DNA of 64,000 bases from Ascochyta rabiei (GCF_004011695.2 NC_082424.1:682001-746000); one strand, 5' to 3'. Counted from the stretch's first letter, positions 22,167 through 32,263 are shown. Numbers and translations are program-made. Notes: a model not told the origin generated them from the sequence alone.

Positions 22167-22246
22167 TTCCGTCACGGGGAATCGAACCCCGGCCACATCG
22201 GCGCTTGCTTGAGAGCGATGTATCCTAGCCACTAGACCATAACGGA
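22167..22246 (-). tRNA. tRNA-Glu (anticodon CUC) with an 8-nt intron
   Basis: Read on the minus strand, the segment folds as a tRNA. The acceptor stem is TCCGTTA paired with TGACGGA (one G-T pair), the D-arm contains GGTCTAGTGGCTAGGAT, the anticodon stem is CATCG/CGATG and the T-arm contains GGTTCGATTCC. The anticodon loop is CT-CTC-A followed by an 8-nt insertion (AGCAAGCG, 22202-22209) at the canonical position one base 3' of the anticodon, then C38. Without the insertion the tRNA is 72 nt, the normal length for tRNA-Glu. The A at 22167 is taken as the discriminator base. An A-box and a B-box for RNA polymerase III are intrinsic to these arms. Confidence 0.93.
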
Positions 22247-22351
22247 CTTGTTGTGGGAGTTCCGGGATTTTGACATGATGATATTGCCAAGCCAAAACGA
22301 ACGGCTCACTGCTTCGCTCTCGAATGTTGTGATCAGAGCTCCTGACTGATT

Positions 22352-22993
22352 CTAGCCCGGCTTCTTGCCCAGCGCTCCACCGAGAATGGCCGGATCCAGC
22401 ATCACAGCCTCGGGAACGTCTACTCCACACTTCACCCACATGCTTCGCCAAAGCGCTCCGACCGGCCGCTCTTCCGGCATGAACACGACGGTGTTGACGT
22501 ACGACATGCTCGTGTTGGAGCAATCTGCCTCGTTGAACAGTTGCGCTTCGCAGTTGTCGCCTTTCTCCGCGTAAAACACCCCACACCGCGCGTCGCCGGG
22601 GAGGTTGATGCACGATCCGTCCTTCCACTGCGCTGCAGGCCGCTCAAAGGCCGTCTTCTGCAAGAGACTCCCGCGGCAGTGCTTCGGACCGCCAGAGCCA
22701 GAGTACGAGAGAGCGAGGATCTGCAGGGCTGGCGGAGGCGGCGGAGGCGACGGGGCTGGCGTTTCCTGGTCTCCGATCATGCCCTCGTCCGTCTGCGGCA
22801 TGGCTGGCGTGGTTCCATTCAGGGCTTTCCGCTCGGATTCGCCGTACTTTGCGGCCTGGGCAAGCGTCACGGCTGCTATCTTGGGCGGTGGTGCGCGGAT
22901 TTCAATCGCAGTCGCCAGCAGCATCGCAACCAGCAGGAGAAGAAACGTAGCCGTGAGGAGCAGAACGAGCCGCTTTGGGATGGCCATGTGCAT
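22352..22993 (-). CDS. Small membrane-anchored or secreted protein, unknown function
   Basis: A 213-residue single-exon frame with no recognised family. The N-terminus is basic followed by a strong hydrophobic run (about residues 8-29, rich in L, T and A), a signal anchor or signal peptide. A proline-rich linker (about 70-92, six consecutive prolines) leads to a C-terminal region with eight or more cysteines (PKHCRGS, GSCINLPGDARCGVF, KGDNCEAQLF, EADCSNTSM, VKCGVDVP), suggesting a disulfide-stabilised extracytoplasmic domain. This organisation is common among fungal small cysteine-rich secreted proteins. A second start two codons downstream (MAIPKR) is equally possible. Coding status is inferred from the consistent composition and the signal sequence. 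Confidence 0.6.
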   Translation of the reverse strand: MHMAIPKRLVLLLTATFLLLLVAMLLATAIEIRAPPPKIAAVTLAQAAKYGESERKALNGTTPAMPQTDEGMIGDQETPAPSPPPPPPALQILALSYSGSGGPKHCRGSLLQKTAFERPAAQWKDGSCINLPGDARCGVFYAEKGDNCEAQLFNEADCSNTSMSYVNTVVFMPEERPVGALWRSMWVKCGVDVPEAVMLDPAILGGALGKKPG

Positions 22994-23439
22994 GTAGTGA
23001 GATGATGAGAGGTTAGAGCTGAGGTTGTTCTGTGTTGCAGCGTTTCATCCCTGAAACACTGGCCATCTACGGTAGACGAGTTTGCAAGTATTGCTAGTAT
23101 ACGTCTGTGAAACCTACTTCATTCAATTCCCCCTGTCTGAGCGTCTATGAGTTTGTGGACAAGCTCCGCCTGCTTTTGAGAGGTCTCTGCGCACTTCCTC
23201 TGGGTGCAGTCGCGAGACGTCGGCCAGGGGAGTTGTAGTACATCACCGTCCACAAAAGCATGAGATTAGGTCAGCCTCATTTACGCAATTCTAGCTTTGG
23301 CGGAGGCGGTCACTGCATGCAAGAGAAGAACATCAGTAGTGAAGTGATTGCTGGAATGTACATCTCTACATAGTGTTCTGCTGTCCTTTGACTGGTATTT
23401 GCAAATCACACAGCCGGAACCCACCCCTCATTTGAACCA
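22994..23439. other. Spacer before the decayed island
   Basis: No supported gene or repeat. Confidence 0.45.
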
Positions 23440-24679
23440 TCATAGACCACCCTGGAAGCCCTCACGTTGCTCATGCCTGACTCTTCTTCTTGTTACGCTC
23501 CGAATGGCGAGCCGGTGCGGCAGTTTTGGCCTTAGAGGCTTTGACTTTCGTCGCCACCCAGTACTTGTTGTCTTGCGGCGCGTTCGACTCGCGATTGGCG
23601 GTGGCAGCGGAAGAAAGCCGATATACCACTTGCTGCTGGGCTCCCTGTACAGCTTGCAGCAGGGATGGTTGGCCTTCTCGGCTATACAGACATGGCACGC
23701 GTGATTGTCGTCTGGAAACCCATTTTCCTTGCACTCGGTGGCCTTGAAGTTGATGTGGCGACACGTAAGACACTGTGGATCATGTTCTGCGCGGCGATCT
23801 TTCTCCCTGGAGGACCTCAGGAAGGCCTGCAGGCGTTGCTTCTTGCCATCGTTCAGCCTCTTGACCACATCCATGATGGCAGAGCGTGCTGCTCCGTGCG
23901 GTACCAAGTCGTCGAGTGTGACGAAACCTGACACGGTCTCATCCCAAGCGCGGACGTCACGTACTTCAGTCTGGTACTCGTCTCCACCGATAGGATTTTC
24001 TGAGCCAGTGGAAATGCCAGCACCATCGTGAGCAGCGTGTGAGCTGGTAGGTTCGGCTCCTCCACCAACATCTTCGTCCCCTGCACCCATACCTTGATCT
24101 CCTACAACGACAGCCTCGTCCAGTGGGATTGAATCTCTGTCTCTAGCTTCGTCTTTTCTGGTATTGAGAGCTCCATATGCTGACAATCCTTCACGGTATC
24201 GAGTTCGTGGAGAGCTAATCGGTTGGACCTGGCCGAGCGTAGACTGGCGAAATGCAGATGAATCTGATCTAAAGGGAGCAGGATTCTTGAAAACTGCGTT
24301 AAGCCTTTTTTTGCGCAGCTTCGCGCTCTTTGTCGTAGTCGAAGTCGGCAATGTGCTTGCCTGTCATGCATTCGTACTTGGCTTCAGACCGGTCAAGAGT
24401 CGCGTTTCTCTCTCTGATATCTGCTCGGAGCGCAGGAAGGAGTTGATCCCATTCGTCTAGGACTGTCTCTCGCTCGGTCATAGCACTCTCGTAGTCGCCC
24501 CAGTCTATTCCGGCTGGTGTTGAGGTATCAGTGGACTCGATGGTGTCGAGTGGCAGGTCTGGATTGTTAAGCTCTGAGTTGTCGCTGCTTTGCGGCTCAA
24601 TCGCTCGGCCCTTGCCTTTGTTCACATTCCTGCTGCTTGGGCCCGCACTGTTACTCTCCTCGCTTTCGTTACCGGACAT
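23440..24679 (-). pseudogene. Disrupted lineage-specific gene with cysteine-cluster region
   Basis: Two overlapping minus-strand frames look like one gene. The first (24679-24299, starting MSGNESEESNSAG) is acidic and ends EREAAQKKA. The second (24351-23440) takes over one base out of phase exactly at a run of seven A (24306-24312). Dropping one A would join them without a stop, and no convincing intron spans the switch. A second phase change is likely near 23600, where another frame (ending 23471, with VKASKAKTAAPARH) looks more coding-like. The middle holds a cysteine/histidine cluster (CLTCRHINFKATEC ... HACHVC ... HPCC), perhaps zinc-binding. No known family is recognised. It could be a decaying gene, or an assembly with homopolymer errors. 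Confidence 0.5.
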
Positions 24680-24749
24680 CTTGGAGGTGTTGAGTTGGCC
24701 TAAGGAAACTCTCTATCTTCTGCTCACCCCGGTCACTTGTTGTTCGACC

Positions 24750-26941
24750 TCAGTCTTCTCGGAGCTCCAGAAACTCTTGAGTGCTCTCCAAAAAGGTTTC
24801 CTTGAACTTACGCTCTCTCAAACCGACAAGGCGTAGTTCCAAGAGAAGTTGACGCATCTCTGAAGCTTTGTTGCCAATTTTTCGAAACACCACTCGCGTC
24901 TCGATATCCATCAGCTCCTGTGTCTTGTCTACATCGGTTTCCCTAGCAAATACTTCCCGACACGCTAAAGCTTCCTGTTTGTTGCGAGTTATCAGCTCTT
25001 TGCATTCATTGATTGTGTCCAAACTGCGTTTTTGCTGCGTTGCCCGAAGATGCACAAGTTGTTGGATCTCGGCAGAACACCGTTGAAGCCACCTCGTGAT
25101 TACCGCAACGTTTTTCTTTGGTTGCTTCCAAGCCTTGGACTCTCGTCTGTAATCGAAACCGCTTGAAAGTACTGTCTTTGTTGCGGATTTCGAGACATCC
25201 GTTTTGGCGTGGAAGGATCTCGTCGCCCGACTCCAAGATGAACTTGTCGTAGGCCGTATGCAACTCGACTGCAGATTGCTTCGTGGCACCCTCCAGAGAA
25301 CTCGTGCTTCCGGAAAGTACCGGGGTTGAATCGCGAGACAGTTTGAACTGCCGTTCAACTTCGCTGACGTATTTTTCCAGCAATTCTTCCACCGAATCAT
25401 CCATATTGAGAGCTGAGTCAAACCGCTTGAATGCATCCATGATGATCTTTCTGCACTCTTCTTTCATGTACTTGTGTGCGAGTGTGACCTCAGTGGAGTG
25501 GTTGGTGTATTCCTTGACCAGTTTCGGCAAAGGTCAAAGCAGGGTTGAAAGTCCTACCGGTATCTCTGTATGCCCTTCGAATCGAACCTAAGACTACGGT
25601 TGCATCTTTGTTGTGCGCTTCTCGCTCAATTCTGCACAAACTCTCCACTTGAGCGATGAACACATCAACCTTGGCTTTGGGGCCCTGAGGTGGAATATCT
25701 CAAGCCAATGCGACCTTTCGGTTCCGTGATAGCATCGACTATGCTACGCGTCTCAGCTTGCATGTTTTCAATTTTGAACTTGATCTCCGTGATGTATGCT
25801 CGCAGTTGAGATTGGATGTCATACTGAGACACGTGGGGCAAATAGACAATTCTTCAGCTGACTTCGTAAGAATAGATTCTACTCGCTCCTGCCTGTACCG
25901 TGTTTCAAGGTAAGAAGATAGCTCCGAGAAGAAATGCTGGGTCCGGTCTTCGAATGACTGCGACCTATCGAGCCGGATGGAGAGCGCTTTACACGGCGCA
26001 GCAAGTGCCTCGAGGACGCTCTTCTGAACTTTCGTTGCACCTCTTTCTTCGCTTTCAGGCACATGGTCGCGCAGGTCCTTGTAGAGAGATTCGAATTGCA
26101 CCACAAGCGATTCCGACGTGCCAGGCGATGGGCCTAGAAACTCACATCGAGCATTGGCTATGTGCTGTTCGAGCTTTCGTTCATGTGCGTCTTGAACTTG
26201 TAGCTGCGTGCACCTGTCGTCGAAGACGTCAAAGAACCATTCAAGGCGTCCTTCTGGTGTTGACGGCATTACGTCTTTGTTGAAGTTGTGTTTGCTGATG
26301 GCGCATTCGAGCCGCTTTTGAAGTCGTCCTTCGAACGTGGCCCGTCAGTCGCCTGTCTCAGGGGCTTCCTTGAGCTTAGATATGTCGGAACGCACGAACT
26401 GGAGGAGCTCCCCTAGTCGGCTGCTCGGGCGAGTAGTGGTGTCGCTGTTCCACGCCATGCCCAACGCGCTGGCTGCGATAGAGACATCGGAATCGAAACG
26501 CTGGAACCCAGTCCTGTGCTGCTTTTGAAGTGCTTCGGCTTGCTTCTCAAAGTATTCGTTTCTCCTAACAAGCCAAGGTCCGTCACAGCGTGTCGGTCGC
26601 GTCATGCGGTCACGTACTTCTTGCGCACATCTTCCAAGTTCTCCGCGTGCTCTTTTCGCAGATTCTCCCGCTCTGTCTTTAGAGCCATCTCTGTTCGCTC
26701 AGACCAGAATTCTTCGCGTCTCATGGCAATGATCCCAAACCTTGCGGTGGCGATCAATACTGACACGCTCTTGAATGACTGATCGAACTCTGCAGTGTCC
26801 ATACGCGTCCTCTTCTTTTTGCAACTCAGATAGAAGAGTGTTCTCTGTAATGGTCGGAAAATGTGGCAACGCATTAGCAGCAAGTTCCGCGCGGTATTCA
26901 TCTGGATCATCTGTCACAGGAGGTTGGTTGGACGTCGCCAT
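24750..26941 (-). pseudogene. Coiled-coil-rich lineage-specific gene, probably disrupted
   Basis: A chain of minus-strand frames starts at ATG 26941 (MATSNQPPVTDDPDEYRAEL) and runs to 24750. All parts are rich in charged heptad-like helices (for example TERENLRKEHAENLEDVRKK, EELLEKYVSEVERQFKLS, ETRVVFRKIGNKASEMRQ). One intron is well supported: 26617-26565, GTACGT...TGTTAG, 53 nt, phase 2 on both sides. Other joins are not clean. There is a one-base phase change near 26810-26820, an in-frame TGA at 26347-26345 inside otherwise continuous coding-like sequence, and further phase changes near 25540 and 25110. Several lie beside short A runs. No domain is recognised. Either the gene is decaying or has unusual introns or sequencing indels; the number of breaks favours decay. 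Confidence 0.5.
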
Positions 26942-27199
26942 GATGACAGTATTGTAACGATCGATGTTGACAGAGAACCGGGTCTCACAGAAAGTATGCA
27001 GATTTATTGTCCCGCGAAGTGACCACGGGTCATGTGCTATGCAGATTGTGTAATGTGTCAAACAAGCAAATGGCGTTCCACATCACTTCCAGCCTGTATC
27101 TTACTAGAACCCTCCAATAACGGTCTGGCAAACGTTTTACTGCCCCTCGTGATAAGCTGTTGGTTCCATTAATACCCTTCCACGAGCAACGTTGATCAG

Positions 27200-28332
27200 T
27201 CAAGAGATAGCGTTTATCAGTGTGTCCAGCTCACACAACGATGACGAAGAAGAGTCCGAAGAGAGTTCCAGGCTTAGCGAAGAAGAGTCTGAAGACGGAC
27301 AAAGTTCAGATGTAGGTTCAATCTCATCAAAATGTTCTCCTTGAGCTAACTCCGCAGTCGCCTCCTAGGCCTACCTCAAAAGGTAATGCTGCAAGTGCCG
27401 TATCGACGTCAGTTTCAGGCCGTCAGACCATAGGTGCCGCAGCTAAAGCAGCCGCTTCAAGCAGTACTGCTCAGCCTATCCGAGCATCGACTTCACCTTT
27501 GCAAGCTGCCGGGATCTACATCGATGACGACGGCTACGTGGAGTACCTTGACCCGGGCGAGAAGGTCTTCCAGGAAGGTCTCGACCATGACGAGTACAGC
27601 CGATTGGGTATGCGTCTGCAAGACGATGGATAGCTACCGCTGGTGCTACTCGCATACGAGCACGAGATGGCGACCGACTCCAACTACATGCGCAATATAT
27701 CAAGACACAAATGGATCCTGGCGGCCGACGAAGTACTGTCAACGGTGCCTCCAACGGTACTCGACGCTTTGTGTGCACGCAGCGGCAATCACACGCAGCT
27801 GTACGAAACAACAGCATCGGTGAAAGATGTGCTCGACCGGTATCAGAAACGGGGAGAGAATCAGGCAAGCATTTACGTCCGCGAGCTCACTGTCGGCCTT
27901 AAGTTCGAGCCACTGACTCTTGAGCTGGCCGAGGAGCTGGCGGAGCATACCAGACTGTAGGCATCCCATGCAGGAACGGCTGGGCACGATCACGCGCCGC
28001 AGGCGTACAAGATTGACCACTGGGACAAACACTCTGACTGGACCCTTGCCATGAGCCAACAAGGCGAGCGGCGGTATCTGCAAACAGGCAAGCGGGCAAT
28101 CGACCCAGCACGGCGGCGGCGGTGGCACACATTCGCACGTGTCCTCGTCAGCATGGTCGCAGATTGCAAGCTCCGAGAAACACCTCCCCACCATGCGCTA
28201 CATCGGCTGTGCGATCAACGCCAAGACCCGTCGACAGCAGCACGAGAGCTTCAAAACGAGTCCGCTGTGTACGTTCGTTCAGGCATTCCTCACGTGCAGG
28301 CTGCGTGCAAGGCCACAAATATCAGCAACTAG
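27200..28332 (+). pseudogene. Disrupted plus-strand gene with possible GIY-YIG-like end
   Basis: Divergent from the coiled-coil remnant. An acidic Ser/Glu-rich start without a clear ATG is followed by a good intron (27312-27357, GTAGGT...CCGCAG, 46 nt) and the frame YIDDDGYVEYLDPGEKVF, which ends at TAG 27631-27633. The same frame then continues as coding-like sequence (HKWILAADEVLSTVPPTVLD ... YVRELTVGLKFEPLTLELA) to TAG 27958-27960. A later frame (about 28139-28330) contains MRYIGCAINAKTRRQQHES, resembling the YIG...R part of GIY-YIG/T5orf172 domains. In-frame stops and the frame change suggest a relic. The domain hint is weak. Confidence 0.4.
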
Positions 28333-28586
28333 ACAGAAAACCCACGAACAGAGGAAGAAGCTGCTGAGCATTTCATCACCGCCGCTAATTAATATCATTC
28401 ATCACCGTCCATTACCATTAGCGCCACTCCATACACGTCAATAATGCTCTGGGTATCTCTATTCCATTCCAGCGGCCAGGCGTCAGCCAGTGCTATGCAT
28501 GCCGCTGTGTGGGCGTGCTGCTTCCTCGAATCGACGTGGGGCTGCCTGACGGCCTAAATTCGACTGCTTGCATCCGACGTCGTGAC

Positions 28587-30035
28587 TCAATCCCCGGCCA
28601 CGGTCTCGGTGCACTCCCACATGCGGCGACACAGCTCCTGCGCCTCGGCGGCGGGCTCGGCCTCGGCGACCGCGCGCAGCTTCCGCAGGACGCCGGGCAT
28701 CTGCTGCAGGCGCGCGATGCTGTCGGCGAGGGGGTTGCGGTAGCGCTGGACGACGCGGTACTCGATGGCGACCTGGTTGAACTGCTGCTGCAGGCGCGGG
28801 TCGAGGCGGCCCTCGGCAGCGCCGTAGGCGAGGCCGATGTTGTGGAACGAGGGCCCGCCGGAGCGCAGGACGGCGGGGACGGGGGCGTGGGGCTCGATGG
28901 CGGAGGCGGCGCGCTGGAGGAGCAGCTTGTTCTGGGTGCGGTTGTGGATGGGGGGGAACAGGTTGGGGGTGGTGGCGCCGGACTTGAGCGAGTGCGGGCG
29001 CGTGGGCGTGTCGTCGTCGTGGAAGTTGGACGTCGACTTGGAGCGGCGCGCGGCCATGTAGTGGCCGTCGTGCGGGGTGCCCGCGGAGCCGTCGCCGTCC
29101 ATGAAGCGCGAGACGAGGTCGCGGCCGGGGGTGTCGACGAGGGTGCTGCCGACGCTGGTGCTGAGGTGGCCGCGGCCGGCGGACGCGACGGTCGCCGAGA
29201 CGGACGAGGCCTGCGGGGCGGCGGTGTGCGAGGCGCTGCGCTGGAGCAGGCGCGACGTGATGAGGTCGGCGTCGGGCGGGCGCGAGTGGGCGGCGGGCGG
29301 CGGGGCGGGCAGCGAGTGGGGGGGCGATGTGTCTGCTGCATCTCCCGCGTTTGCCCGCGTGTTGCTCTCGGTGGTGTCGTCGACGGCCTTTTGCACTTCG
29401 GCGGCGACCGAGTTGGAGCGCGTGTTGGAGCGCGTCGTGTTGGGCGACTGCGACGCGCTCTCCTCCGTCCACCCGCCCTCGTCGTGCTCGTCCTGCGCGT
29501 CCTGCGCGTCCTGCGCGTCCTGCGCGTCGGTGCCCACGTCAAAGTGCACCAGCGGCCGCTGCTCGGGCGACGCCGGACGTGATCTGCTGCCGAGCTTCTT
29601 ACTCGGCGCCAGGTCCTTGGACGACTTGCCGCCCTTGGCCTTGCCGACGAGGTGCCCGCTCGAGTGGTTCTTGCGCAGGTTGGCGTGGGCGGCGTGCGCT
29701 TGGGGGTTGTGCCGCATGATGGCGCCCGAGGACGCGTTGCGCTTGAAGCCGGGCCGCGGGCTGCTGGGCACCGAGAGCGACGTGCCTGACTGCGAGCGGC
29801 GGTGGTGGCGTCCCTCGTCGGTGGCCTGCGTCTGCGTCTGCGTCGTCTTTGCAAACTTGCCCAGGTTCTTGCCCGTCGACGCCGTCCGCTGCATGCGCCC
29901 TCCTGCGACATGGCGGTGCGTCACCTTGTGCGGCCGGTGGCCTTTTTCCGACGGGCTCTGTGAGATGTGCGACTGGCTCGACGACTGTCTGGTCATGGGC
30001 GCTGGCCGTTTGGGTCGTGAAGCCTCGTCGGCCAT
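28587..30035 (-). CDS. tco89: TORC1 subunit Tco89-like protein
   Basis: A 482-residue single-exon gene with the look of the fungal TORC1 subunit TCO89 family. It has a basic N-terminus with HRHVAGGRMQRTAS, repeated short KRNASSGAI/LRKNHSSGHL motifs, then VHFDVG followed by an acidic stretch and WTEESASQSP. It continues with the LTSRLLQR-type block (DLITSRLLQRSASHTA), DLVSRFMDGDGSAGTP, NRTQNKLLLQRAAS and a C-terminal RRY-like helix (EYRVVQRYRNPLADSIARLQ). Most of the protein is Ser/Thr/Pro-rich and probably disordered. Tco89 acts with Tor and Kog1 at the vacuole in nutrient sensing. A 9-nt repeat (about 29490-29530) encodes a DAQ tandem. The large frames on other strands here are GC-skew shadows. 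Family assignment is from the ordered conserved motifs. Confidence 0.8.
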   Translation of the reverse strand: MADEASRPKRPAPMTRQSSSQSHISQSPSEKGHRPHKVTHRHVAGGRMQRTASTGKNLGKFAKTTQTQTQATDEGRHHRRSQSGTSLSVPSSPRPGFKRNASSGAIMRHNPQAHAAHANLRKNHSSGHLVGKAKGGKSSKDLAPSKKLGSRSRPASPEQRPLVHFDVGTDAQDAQDAQDAQDEHDEGGWTEESASQSPNTTRSNTRSNSVAAEVQKAVDDTTESNTRANAGDAADTSPPHSLPAPPPAAHSRPPDADLITSRLLQRSASHTAAPQASSVSATVASAGRGHLSTSVGSTLVDTPGRDLVSRFMDGDGSAGTPHDGHYMAARRSKSTSNFHDDDTPTRPHSLKSGATTPNLFPPIHNRTQNKLLLQRAASAIEPHAPVPAVLRSGGPSFHNIGLAYGAAEGRLDPRLQQQFNQVAIEYRVVQRYRNPLADSIARLQQMPGVLRKLRAVAEAEPAAEAQELCRRMWECTETVAGD

Positions 30036-30433
30036 GTTGTCGACGAAGAACGATGAGTCGTTGGAACACGTCGAGGAATACGTCGAGGAATACTTCGAGG
30101 AATACTTCGAGGAATACTTCGAGGAATACGTCGAGGAATACGTCGAATACGTCGAGGAATAGCGTCGTCGAAATAAAAGTCAAAGAGCGGCGTCGCCATC
30201 CAGTTGCGTCTTGTCGTGGTCGTCGTGGCTCCAATTGCCAAAGGTGGTTAACATGGCGTCGTGAAGGCGGTGAGGCGTAGTCTGCTTTCAGCCCCGGTCA
30301 ACGTCACCTCACCTCACCTCACCTCACGAAACACGGAACATACAAAAGAGGAAACATCTCAACGTCTGCTACCGTATCACAATATGCTGTAATCTACTCA
30401 TAAGCCTCCACCCCTCGAATCACCCACAAGTCA
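30036..30433. other. Promoter/5' leader of tco89 and 3' flank of the next gene
   Basis: Contains the 12-bp minisatellite listed separately and, near 30303-30325, four copies of the pentamer tcacc (cctcacctcacctcacctca). No gene. Confidence 0.5.
30068..30160 (+). repeat. 12-bp minisatellite next to the tco89 start
   Basis: About 7.75 tandem copies of acgtcgaggaat with c/g-to-t variants (acttcgaggaat) and one unit shortened by 3 bp. On the sense strand of tco89 the unit reads ATTCCTCGACGT, and the array ends 32 nt before the ATG at 30035, so it is probably in the 5' leader. Confidence 0.95.
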
Positions 30434-31468
30434 TTACAAGCCACCCAACCTCCTCCGCAGCTCCTTCACCCTGCCCCTCACCCCGCGGCACTTCATCGCC
30501 CGCTGCTGGCTGACCTGTCGCTGGGCCGGGCTCATGCCGTCGACGCAGCCAAACGAGGACGTGGTGAGTATCGAGGCAGTGCGTGAGCGGTACGACGGCG
30601 GCGGGCGTCCTGACGAGTAGGTGGGTGCTTCAGAGAGGTCGCCCATCGAGTCTTCGCGCGCAAGGGCCGTGAGCGAGTTCGTACGGCCAGGCTTCGACGT
30701 CAAGAGCTGTGGCTGTTCGTGGGGACTCAGCATCGACTTTGACTGCCTGCCAGACACCTTGGCGTGCATCTTCTTTGCGCGGCGGCAGAACGACTTCACC
30801 TGCTGGCTGGACGGCGTCAGAGGTCGCACGATTGGCACGGCGTACTGCACGTCTGTGCTTGTGATCGGGGGCACTGCAGACGCCGCTTTCCAGTACGGCA
30901 GCCCGCCCATCAGCGGCGTCTCCATGCTTGCGTCGAGCCATGCATTGACGTTCCTGATGACGCCAGGCTCTGGCCGTGGTGGGCGCGGTGGGGCGAGGCG
31001 TGGTGGTTCTATATTAGGTATCACGCCCTCACTCGATGCAGGTTTCCAGAGGTGATGCAGCCATTTCTTCGTGTCGTGGCTAGTCGGCATGTTGTACTGT
31101 ATGTTGCGGTAAGTTGCTGGAGGATTTCGTCGCGAGAGCTGGTATTTTGACGTGGGCGAGTCGCAGCTTCTCCATTTACAACAGACGTCACTACAATGTT
31201 TACACCCATCGTCGTCTACAGTCTCACCCCAACGCCGGCACAACAGGTGAAGTGCGAACTTCTGGCTCTGGAGGTCGGAGGATACTGTGGCCAGTTTGGG
31301 TTCTGTTGGTGGGATACTGATGGTTCGGTAGTAAACGGGCTTCCTTCGCCGCTGCAAATCGAACCTGCTCTGCTGATATGGTGTATTGTCTCTTCGCCGG
31401 CTCTTCAACACCGATGGCAGGTTCTGGGGTTTTGAATACCTTGTCACCACCCTGGTAGTCTCATTCAT
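30434..31468 (-). CDS. Unrecognised basic protein
   Basis: An open frame of 344 residues from the first ATG (MNETTRVVTRY). The frame stays open upstream to 31645 and is preceded by an in-frame TGA at 31648-31646, beyond which the same frame continues to about 31975, so the real N-terminus or a 5' intron is uncertain. The sequence is rich in Arg, Ser and Pro, with a CxxC-type cluster (HLLCRRWGETVDDDGCKHCSDVCCKW) that may bind metal, a conserved-looking YNMPTSHDTKKWLHHLWKP, and a basic C-terminus (RGRVKELRRRLGGL). It has no signal peptide or membrane segment. Coding status is supported by length and consistent composition only; no family is recognised. Confidence 0.55.
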   Translation of the reverse strand: MNETTRVVTRYSKPQNLPSVLKSRRRDNTPYQQSRFDLQRRRKPVYYRTISIPPTEPKLATVSSDLQSQKFALHLLCRRWGETVDDDGCKHCSDVCCKWRSCDSPTSKYQLSRRNPPATYRNIQYNMPTSHDTKKWLHHLWKPASSEGVIPNIEPPRLAPPRPPRPEPGVIRNVNAWLDASMETPLMGGLPYWKAASAVPPITSTDVQYAVPIVRPLTPSSQQVKSFCRRAKKMHAKVSGRQSKSMLSPHEQPQLLTSKPGRTNSLTALAREDSMGDLSEAPTYSSGRPPPSYRSRTASILTTSSFGCVDGMSPAQRQVSQQRAMKCRGVRGRVKELRRRLGGL

Positions 31469-32263
31469 TGTCCTTTCCTCTTCGTCCGCCTGCGTATCCC
31501 TCTGCCATTTGGCGTAACTGCGAACGAAAGTTCGTCTTCTACCAGGAACCTCGTCAGATGAGTAATCGTCCAGCTTGCGTTCTTTCAACGATCCGTGGGC
31601 CACTTGTACAGGATCAGCGAGAGGTGAGGTGGTCAAAGGAAGGGATCAACGGCCCTGCAGAAGAGGCGTAGAAGAGGCGTCCAAACTTTCCACCTCCACA
31701 CCAAGCCTCTCCACTTGATTGCGTTGACGGCCTCGCATCGGAATCTCACCCACAGCTGGTATGCCTAGTTGTAGCCCATGCTGCAAATCGTGACCGACAG
31801 TGGACGGCGCTTCTGCAGCAATCCCGCGAGTCTGGGTCCTGCGCATCTTCAGAGCGGGACGTCCTGCCTCTTTTCGTGGTCTGCGCCGCTTTGAGGGTAT
31901 CGCGTCAAAGCGCCGGGGTGAGTCTGTTTCGTGAGCTTGTCGCTGTTGGCGGGTCGTAGTGAATGGAGCGTACATTTGTGAAGTGACTGCCTTGGAGGCG
32001 TCAGTGAGAGCGGCGTGGGACGAAGACACTCCAAAGACAGGCGTGGAATACATCCACAAACGAAGACAGCTTTGGTCATACTGAATTGCCTTCTTTGTCG
32101 TCTGCACAAGGATGGCTAGAGTGAGCCTGGAAACATTGAATTACGCTTGTAGGATCTGCCCTCACAGTTCAGTCACATCAGGACATTCAAAATGGTTGCA
32201 ATTCACGTGATGGTTTGAAATGACGTCTGTTTATTGCCGTCCACGCTACAATCAACCTCACAT
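31469..32263. other. Region with a possible upstream exon
   Basis: On the minus strand a frame from 31975 to 31646 (109 residues, very basic: PSKRRRPRKEAGRPALKMRR) is in phase with the downstream gene but separated from it by one TGA. It could be a 5' exon of the 30434-31468 gene, a separate small gene or noncoding. No splice pair that removes the TGA cleanly could be found. Confidence 0.3.

Noticed and set aside
28483..29911. Large Arg/Pro/Ala-rich frames overlapping tco89 in other frames
   Set aside because: Product of very GC-rich sequence; the tco89 frame has ordered conserved motifs.
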